The notes beneath the pieces were generated by a model. It was not told the DNA's origin and did no database searches. It saw only the letters and a list, made by a program, of their open reading frames with translations. From positions 1 to 6,178 of the forward strand of contig JACQUT010000030.1 of NCBI GenBank assembly GCA_016267585.1: a stretch of 6,178 nucleotides of DNA, in the 5' to 3' direction. Of this stretch, positions 1 through 4,871 are shown piece by piece. How positions within the stretch are numbered: position 1 is the stretch's first letter; each line of letters begins with the position of its first letter. Both the position numbers and the translations under genes were made by a program. The stretch is from Cyanobacteria bacterium NC_groundwater_1444_Ag_S-0.65um_54_12. Lineage in GTDB: Bacteria > Cyanobacteriota > Sericytochromatia > S15B-MN24 > VGJW01.

Positions 1-1204
1 AGCTTATCATGATCAAGGGAAGTGGGATCTGGCAATCGCTAGCTACCAGGAAGCAATCAATCTTGATCCCCAGGATCTGGAGGTGCGTCTCAATTTAGGT
101 TGCGCGTTGCAGGCGAAGGGCCAACTAGCTGCAGCTAAAGAGGTATTTGGTGAAGTCATAAATCTAGATCCCGATTTTGCCTGCGCCCGCTGCAAAATGG
201 GTGCTTTGCTTTACGGGGAGGGCAACCTGGATCAAGCAGCATGGCAACTAAAAAAAGCCCTGCGCCTGGATCACAATTGCCCTGAGGGGCACCATGCCTT
301 GGGTCTGGTACTGTTCGGTAAAGGGAAGCTGCATTTCGCACTGGCCGAGTTACGTCAAGCGGTAAGAATTGATCCCGCTCATCTGGAAGCGGGCTGCGAT
401 CTGGGGTTCGTTTTACAGGCAGCAGGTGAGCTGGATGCGGCAGCAACCGAATACCGCAAAGTGCTACTGTACCATCCCGAGCAGCTAGAAGCCAAGATCG
501 GACTGGCCTCCTTGTTGGTTCAGCGTAAGGATTACGATACTGCACTGCGCGCCTATCAAGAGATCGTTGCGCTGGCACCTGAGCATCCAGATGCTCTGCT
601 AGGGTTGGGTCGGCTCTACGAGCTATCAGACAAGCCAACGGCAGCTCTCGAAGCATACCAGGAAGCAATTCGCGTGGCTCCGGGCTTTGGCGAGGCCCAT
701 TTAGCGGCTGGCTGGCTCTATCACAATAACCAAGATATCAGCTCGGCATTGCGAGCTTTTGAACAGGCTTGTTTGCTGCTGCCCCAAGAAGCGGCCGCTT
801 ATCTTGGTCATGGCTTCGCTCTCTTGCAATGCAAAAGGTTTGGCGAAGCACAAATGGCCTTCGAGCATTCCTTGGGTTTGCTGCCAGAGAGCACTGAGGC
901 ACAATTTGGCCTGGCTATGGCATTAGCTGCCCAGGGTGGTGCTGCCACGAAAGCTATCATCGCCTTTCGAAAAGTTCTGGAGGTCGCTCCAGACAATGCC
1001 ATTGCTCATCTCAGCTTGGGTTCTCTCTTGATTGCCAGCGGTGAGGCCAAGTTAGCTATAGCTGAGCTAGAAACTGCTACCCGGTTGGCACCGCAGCTAG
1101 CGGTAACTCATTTCAAGCTGAGCTTGGCTTTGCTCCTGCAAGGTAGTTTTCATAAAGCATTGCTGTCTGCTTTCCGCGGGATACGTCGACTCAGGCTTCG
1201 TTAG
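1..1204 (+). CDS. TPR-repeat protein, 5' end outside window
   Basis: This is the C-terminal 400 residues of a protein built almost wholly of tetratricopeptide repeats. The frame is open from base 2, and the first 27 codons already encode TPR sequence (QGKWDLAIASYQEAINLDP), so the GTG at 83 is an internal codon and not the start. I count about twelve repeats of 34 residues: the first cut by the window edge, one with 35 residues, and the last degenerate. Most show the TPR pattern of small residues at positions 8 and 20 and a proline near position 32 (INLDP, VRIDP, ALAP, EVAP). The chain ends in an Arg-rich tail (RGIRRLRLR) before TAG. No signal peptide, membrane segment or enzymatic domain is visible in this part. 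TPR arrays are protein-binding scaffolds; the partner cannot be read from the sequence. An upstream domain such as a glycosyltransferase or kinase is possible but unseen. It converges on the mqnA-family gene. Confidence 0.9.
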   Translation, partial: AYHDQGKWDLAIASYQEAINLDPQDLEVRLNLGCALQAKGQLAAAKEVFGEVINLDPDFACARCKMGALLYGEGNLDQAAWQLKKALRLDHNCPEGHHALGLVLFGKGKLHFALAELRQAVRIDPAHLEAGCDLGFVLQAAGELDAAATEYRKVLLYHPEQLEAKIGLASLLVQRKDYDTALRAYQEIVALAPEHPDALLGLGRLYELSDKPTAALEAYQEAIRVAPGFGEAHLAAGWLYHNNQDISSALRAFEQACLLLPQEAAAYLGHGFALLQCKRFGEAQMAFEHSLGLLPESTEAQFGLAMALAAQGGAATKAIIAFRKVLEVAPDNAIAHLSLGSLLIASGEAKLAIAELETATRLAPQLAVTHFKLSLALLLQGSFHKALLSAFRGIRRLRLR

Positions 1205-1221
1205 CTTTAGCGGGTATCCTG

Positions 1222-2004
1222 TTACGACAGGGCAATTGCACCCACCGTCTGGGCAAAAAGTTCCATGCCTTCTTGGTGGGCGGGGGTGAACTCATAATTG
1301 AAGCGGCCCAGGTAACCTTCTAGCAGGGCAAAAGGAAGACCGGTCCGCTGGCACGCTTCTTCCAAGATAGCAGTATGTTTAGCCATGGCTGTGATTTTAG
1401 CCTCTTTGAAGAGTGACGAGAGCGTCACTACCTCTGTCATGGGAAGTGTATGCCGCGCAACCCACATCAGGTATATCAGAGGAGTATTGGTGATTTGCCA
1501 CCAAGCTTCGCCCAGATCCCACACGTGGACCAGTTCGGCAGTATCCGTATTGGCTAGCAAGGCGGCATCTTGGAAGAGCAAAACTGCATCATACTCTCTA
1601 AGATTCAATTCCGAGAGCTGTTCAGCAGTTTCTAGCAGCGTAGGCTCGAAACGGTACATTTCATGCAGGAGCCAGCGTAACAATGCCACTGCGCCAGTAG
1701 CATTAACTGGTACGGCAATTCGCGCGTTGGCGAGTTCGTAGGCCGGTCTACCAGAGAAAAGCAGCACGCAACCAGAACGACCTAGTGAAGATAACGCCAG
1801 GCCTGGAATCATGGTAAATTTTTCTGGCTGGCGCAGGTATTCCACGAGCGTGATCGGGCCCACGTCAATCGCTCCTTGGCATAATGCCGTGATCAGATCA
1901 GCCAGATTACCTGGTACTAGCTGGAAATCTGGCCACATTTGGGAGCGCAACGAGTAATAGAGCGGAAGCGTACTTATGTAAGATGTCTCACCGATCGTCA
2001 GCAT
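1222..2004 (-). CDS. mqnA: MqnA/MqnD-family protein, probable chorismate dehydratase of the futalosine menaquinone pathway
   Basis: The 260-residue product matches the MqnA family in length and along its whole span. MqnA converts chorismate to 3-[(1-carboxyvinyl)oxy]benzoate, the first step of the futalosine route to menaquinone, in the cytoplasm; its fold resembles periplasmic binding proteins. Visible family signatures: N-terminal IGETSYISTLPLYY (residues 4-17), GAIDVGPITLVEYL (44-57), a Leu-rich strand ending LLFS near 81-84, DAVLLFQDAALL (139-150), and DLGEAWW...TPLIYLMWVAR (163-184). Oddities: the first motif has Ser11 where I remember a conserved Asn (Y-L-N), Cys79 stands where a Ser is usual, and the usual GDAAL is QDAAL. 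A divergent family member with another substrate is therefore possible, and other mqn genes are not in the window. The ATG at 2004 gives the usual MqnA N-terminus, and an in-frame stop lies just upstream. No Shine-Dalgarno sequence is close to it. Confidence 0.82.
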   Translation of the reverse strand: MLTIGETSYISTLPLYYSLRSQMWPDFQLVPGNLADLITALCQGAIDVGPITLVEYLRQPEKFTMIPGLALSSLGRSGCVLLFSGRPAYELANARIAVPVNATGAVALLRWLLHEMYRFEPTLLETAEQLSELNLREYDAVLLFQDAALLANTDTAELVHVWDLGEAWWQITNTPLIYLMWVARHTLPMTEVVTLSSLFKEAKITAMAKHTAILEEACQRTGLPFALLEGYLGRFNYEFTPAHQEGMELFAQTVGAIALS

Positions 2005-2083
2005 AGATTAATAATAATCAAAAAATCCCCTGCTGCTTTGTTCGCCTTGCTAATTTATCAGGCGATTGTTGAAAAGAGGCATA
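2005..2083. promoter_or_regulatory. AT-rich divergent intergenic region between the mqnA-family gene and the GNAT gene
   Basis: This is the only non-coding gap where divergent transcription must begin, so promoters for both directions are expected here or inside the gene ends. Toward mqnA, the minus strand has TATTAT (2016-2011) exactly six bases before the ATG, which would suit a -10 element of a leaderless message; I see no good -35. An inverted repeat, GATTA (2006-2010) and TAATC (2015-2019), overlaps it and could be an operator or chance in AT-rich DNA. The nearest purine-rich stretch for mqnA (AGGGGA, minus strand, 2031-2026) is over 20 bases from the start, too far for a normal ribosome site. 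For the rightward genes I find no convincing -35/-10 pair. Confidence 0.4.
2075..2079 (+). promoter_or_regulatory. Ribosome binding site deciding the GNAT start
   Basis: AGAGG, within AAAAGAGG, lies four bases before the ATG at 2084. It supports 2084 over the upstream in-frame TTG codons at 2066 and 2069, which would place this element inside the coding sequence. Confidence 0.55.
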
Positions 2084-2644
2084 ATGACTGCTAGTATGAC
2101 CGCTGAAAAGTTACCAAACAGCACCATAAGGCTGCGTGCTATCGAGCATGACGATCTGCCAGCATTGCAAAGCTGGTGGAATGATCCGGATTTATGGCGA
2201 GAGATAGGCTCGCGACGCCGCTTGACTGCTTTGGCCCACGTCGAAACCTGGTACGAAGAGCTGCTTGAACGTACTGAGCCACATGAAGGGAGAACTTTTG
2301 CCATTGCCGACGATGCAGGTAGGTTGCTGGGAACCGCTTGGTACAGCGCTTTCGATCTTGCCGATCGTCATAGTGAAATCGGTCTCTATATCGGTGATGA
2401 GTACGACCGTAACCATGGCTACGGCGCGGTGGCTTGCCGTGCTCTGGCCAGTTATCTTTTCAACGAACTGGGGCTGAACAAACTGCGATTGATTGTTAGC
2501 TGCGACAATTTGCGAGCTATTGGCTGTTATGAGAAGGTTGGTTTCAGCCGTGAGGGCTTACTTCGCCAGCACCGTTTTTTTGCGGGCAGTTTCCATGATT
2601 TTTTGTTAATGGGTTTACTCGCGACAGAACTGAAAAGATCTTGA
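2084..2644 (+). CDS. GNAT-family N-acetyltransferase, RimJ/RimL-like
   Basis: The product (186 residues from the ATG at 2084) is a single-domain acetyltransferase that would move an acetyl group from acetyl-CoA to an amine. It begins with the RimJ/RimL-type opening IRLRAIEHDDLPALQSWWND (residues 15-34). The central strand LYIGDEYD (101-108) is followed by the acetyl-CoA pyrophosphate loop R-N-H-G-Y-G (109-114), which fits the R/Q-x-x-G-x-G/A signature. The C-terminal block has N142-L-R-A-I-G-C-Y-E-K-V-G-F (to 154) and then REGLLRQHRFFAGSFHD, typical of this subfamily. Known relatives acetylate ribosomal protein N-termini, polyamines, amino acids or antibiotics; the sequence does not say which applies. 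A longer form from TTG 2066 or a shorter one from ATG 2096 is possible. The stop codon overlaps the next gene by four bases (TTGA), suggesting coupled translation with hemW. Confidence 0.88.
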   Translation: MTASMTAEKLPNSTIRLRAIEHDDLPALQSWWNDPDLWREIGSRRRLTALAHVETWYEELLERTEPHEGRTFAIADDAGRLLGTAWYSAFDLADRHSEIGLYIGDEYDRNHGYGAVACRALASYLFNELGLNKLRLIVSCDNLRAIGCYEKVGFSREGLLRQHRFFAGSFHDFLLMGLLATELKRS

Positions 2645-3822
2645 GTATGCGGTCGGACTGGATGCCGCGCCAGCGCCCCTCGGAGTTTGATCCGCCCTTC
2701 CGCTCGGTACCTGCTGGCAACGGTCTGTACCTACATTTTCCATTTTGCCGAAAACGCTGTTCTTATTGTGGTTTCGTCTGTCATGCCGGGTTAGATTTCT
2801 TTATAGAACCCTACCTGGAGGCACTGGAACGCGAAATCGCGTTCTATCCTGCCTGGGAGATAGCTACCCTCTATCTAGGGGGAGGAACTCCTTCGCTGTT
2901 AGCGTCAAGTTCGCTGGTTAATTTGCTAGATCGCATCACCAAGCACTTTTGCTTGGCGTCTACCGCTGAAGTTACCTTGGAGGTCAATCCAGGAACTGGT
3001 AGCCCAGCGCTATGGGAAGCAGCGCGTCTAGCTGGGGTCAACCGGATATCCTTGGGTATTCAGGCACTAGACATCACTACGCTCCAGCTACTGGGACGCG
3101 ATCACACCATGGCGGATATCGAGCGCACCGTAAGCGAGCTTCGGAGTAGCGGCTTTACCGATCTTTCGTTTGATCTCCTCTACGGTTTGCCCGGGCAGAC
3201 CCTGAAGCAATGGGATCAAACGCTGGCAGCGGCAATTGCCTTGACACCAGAGCATCTTTCACTCTATTCCTTGCAAGTAGAGGAAAACACGCTATTTTCC
3301 GCTTGGCAGCGCCAGGGTCTGCTAGTTTTGCCAGGCGAAGATGACGAGCGTGCCATGTTGGATTTGCTAGCAGAACGCTTGGTGACTGCTGATTTTCGCC
3401 GTTATGAAATCTCTAGCTGGAGCAAACCGGGTCATGAATCGGCTCATAACCGCATTTACTGGTATAACCGGCCTTATATTGGTCTGGGGGCGGGAGCTCA
3501 TTCTTATCATGATGGCCGTCGCTATGCCCATGGTCGTTCAGTGCGGTCTTACTTGCAAGATCCGGTGCCGAAATTGTCGTCTGGTCGGCAGACTCGTCAA
3601 GAAACAATGGCAGAGACTCTCTTCCTGGGTTTACGCTTGACCCTGGAGGGGATCTGGCGAGCTGACTTTGCTGCGCGTTTTGGCAAAGATCCTTACGAAG
3701 AGTATGGTCCAGCCATTGATCGCTTGGTGCGACTGGGCCTGCTGGAAATAACGCCGGAGCGCTTGCGTCTGTCCCCAGCAGGTATTCCTCTGGCAAACGA
3801 GGTTTTTGTGGCTTTTTTGTAA
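2641..3822 (+). CDS. hemW: HemW-type radical SAM heme chaperone (coproporphyrinogen oxidase-like)
   Basis: The 393-residue length is usual for HemW, a radical SAM protein that binds heme and delivers it to respiratory enzymes; it was long misnamed as oxygen-independent coproporphyrinogen oxidase. The 4Fe-4S/SAM motif CxxxCxxC is C36, C40, C43 within YLHFPFCRKRCSYCGF. After the cluster it has Gly-Phe, not the extra Cys of true HemN (CxxxCxxCxC), which favours HemW. Further family motifs: YLGGGTPSLL (78-87), EVNPGT (114-119), RISLGIQ (135-141), LLYGLPGQT (179-187), HLSLYSLQVEENT (205-217), HNRIYWYNRPYIGLGAGAHS (269-288) and a C-terminal winged-helix-like tail ending LSPAGIPLANEVFVAFL. I give the TTG at 2641, which overlaps the GNAT stop; ATG at 2647 is an equally plausible start and loses two residues. 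No strong Shine-Dalgarno precedes either. The secretin gene follows after 23 bases. Confidence 0.93.
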   Translation: MSMRSDWMPRQRPSEFDPPFRSVPAGNGLYLHFPFCRKRCSYCGFVCHAGLDFFIEPYLEALEREIAFYPAWEIATLYLGGGTPSLLASSSLVNLLDRITKHFCLASTAEVTLEVNPGTGSPALWEAARLAGVNRISLGIQALDITTLQLLGRDHTMADIERTVSELRSSGFTDLSFDLLYGLPGQTLKQWDQTLAAAIALTPEHLSLYSLQVEENTLFSAWQRQGLLVLPGEDDERAMLDLLAERLVTADFRRYEISSWSKPGHESAHNRIYWYNRPYIGLGAGAHSYHDGRRYAHGRSVRSYLQDPVPKLSSGRQTRQETMAETLFLGLRLTLEGIWRADFAARFGKDPYEEYGPAIDRLVRLGLLEITPERLRLSPAGIPLANEVFVAFL

Positions 3823-3832
3823 GCTGCGGTAC

Positions 3833-3839
3833 AAGGGGA
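3833..3839 (+). promoter_or_regulatory. Strong Shine-Dalgarno sequence of the secretin gene
   Basis: AAGGGGA ends six bases before the ATG at 3846. An ATG at 3841 in another frame stops after two codons (ATG AAA TGA), so 3846 is the working start; the next codon is also ATG (3849). This is the best ribosome site in the window. Confidence 0.65.
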
Positions 3840-3845
3840 CATGAA

Positions 3846-4871
3846 ATGATGAAAGAGATCGGGTCACGCCGGTGCTGGCGAGTGCCGGTTATATTGCTGC
3901 TCATCCTCTGGTGCTTGGGGCCAGCGTCAGCAGCCCAGGCTCGCGCTCCCGATGTGGTGATTCCACTCGGTCAGATGACCATTTTTACCGTACCCTACGG
4001 TGTGAGCCGGGTGGCGATTGGCGACGGCAACATCGCCAACGTTACGCCGGTACAGGACGGGACCGGCAGAACCTTGCTCATTGAGGCCAAAAAAGCCGGA
4101 TTGACCAATTTTCTGGTCTGGCAAAACTCGGGTCTGGTGCAAAACTACTTGCTAGAAGTCCTCTCCAGCCGTCGTCCCGAGACCATCGCCATTCGCATAA
4201 AAGTTCTTGAAATCAGGGAAGGCGATAGCTCTAATCTGGGAATCAAATGGTTCGAACAGATCAAATTCAAGGAAGCACCGCCCCCGTCACCTTTCAGGCT
4301 GGGTTTGCCGATTCGCGATTCCCTGCTGGATGCTGCTATCGATCTGTTGCTGCAAGAGAAGAAAGCAAAGCTGCTAGCCCAGCCCACCTTGGTTACCATG
4401 AACGGCCGTTACGCCAATTTTCTGGCGGGTGGCGAGCTGCCGCTGGTCGTACAAACCCCTAATACCGTGGCCGTTGAATGGAAAACCTTCGGGGTAGGTC
4501 TCAGCGCAACTCCCAGCCTCGAAGGGGTAGATAGCGTGGTCCTGGAACTCAAGCCCGAGGTATCGACCATCGATCGGCAAAACGGCATCATGGTAGGAAA
4601 TTTCAACATTCCGGCGATTGCCACCCGTTATGCCGAGGCCACCGTAGCATTGAAGAGCGGCGAAAGCGTGGTGCTAGCTGGCCTGCTGAGACAAGAGAGT
4701 CGAGAGGTGAAGTCCAAACTGCCAATCTTGGGGCAGATCCCAATTTTGGGAGCCCTTTTCACCACTACCCTGAACGAAACCGAAAATACCGAGCTAGTGT
4801 TCATAGTATCGCCTACCATAATTCGCAATAATGAAGTAAAACCCGAAGCAGACTACGGAAAAGCCAATTGA
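3846..4871 (+). CDS. cpaC: Tad pilus outer-membrane secretin, CpaC/RcpA-like, short form
   Basis: The product (341 residues) is the predicted outer-membrane channel subunit of a Tad/Flp pilus. A Sec signal peptide is visible: basic SRRCWR (7-12), hydrophobic VPVILLLILWCLG (13-25), and AxA cleavage options after A29 or A32. Residues ~36-106 form the pilus-formation N-terminal domain (VVIPLGQMTIFTV...VAIGDGNIANV...GLTNFLVW). The secretin core follows from ~112: VTMNGRYANFLAGGELPL (183-200), FGVGL (215-219), LKPEVSTID (235-243), PAIATRYAEATVALKSGESV (256-275), LAGLL (277-281), LPILGQIPILGALF (292-305) and ELVFIVSPTII (316-326), matching CpaC more closely than PilQ or GspD. It is shorter than the CpaC proteins I know (usually above 400 residues), with no BON domain and a compact link between the N domain and the core. 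No cpaB gene precedes it. Its stop overlaps the next start (TTGA). Confidence 0.9.
   Translation: MMKEIGSRRCWRVPVILLLILWCLGPASAAQARAPDVVIPLGQMTIFTVPYGVSRVAIGDGNIANVTPVQDGTGRTLLIEAKKAGLTNFLVWQNSGLVQNYLLEVLSSRRPETIAIRIKVLEIREGDSSNLGIKWFEQIKFKEAPPPSPFRLGLPIRDSLLDAAIDLLLQEKKAKLLAQPTLVTMNGRYANFLAGGELPLVVQTPNTVAVEWKTFGVGLSATPSLEGVDSVVLELKPEVSTIDRQNGIMVGNFNIPAIATRYAEATVALKSGESVVLAGLLRQESREVKSKLPILGQIPILGALFTTTLNETENTELVFIVSPTIIRNNEVKPEADYGKAN

Noticed and set aside
156..668. Minus-strand open frame of 170 codons across the TPR gene
   Set aside because: Arg/Pro/Leu-rich composition typical of antisense translation, with clear TPR repeats on the other strand throughout.
1170..1224. Bidirectional terminator between the converging TPR and mqnA genes
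   Set aside because: GGATAC (1180-1185) can pair with GTATCC (1214-1219), but the arms are only six bases with a 28-base loop and no T-run, so I do not call a terminator.
1..3520. Repeated string TTATCATGAT near 5 and near 3504
   Set aside because: Only two short copies inside unrelated coding sequences with different flanks; best explained by chance.
2641..3822. True oxygen-independent coproporphyrinogen oxidase (HemN)
   Set aside because: The fourth cysteine of HemN (CxxxCxxCxC) is missing; Gly-Phe follows the third Cys as in HemW-type proteins, and the C-terminal motifs match HemW.
3882..3925. Lipoprotein signal at Cys23 of the secretin
   Set aside because: The residues before the Cys are I-L-W, which do not fit a lipobox (the -1 residue should be small); AxA signal peptidase I sites follow instead.
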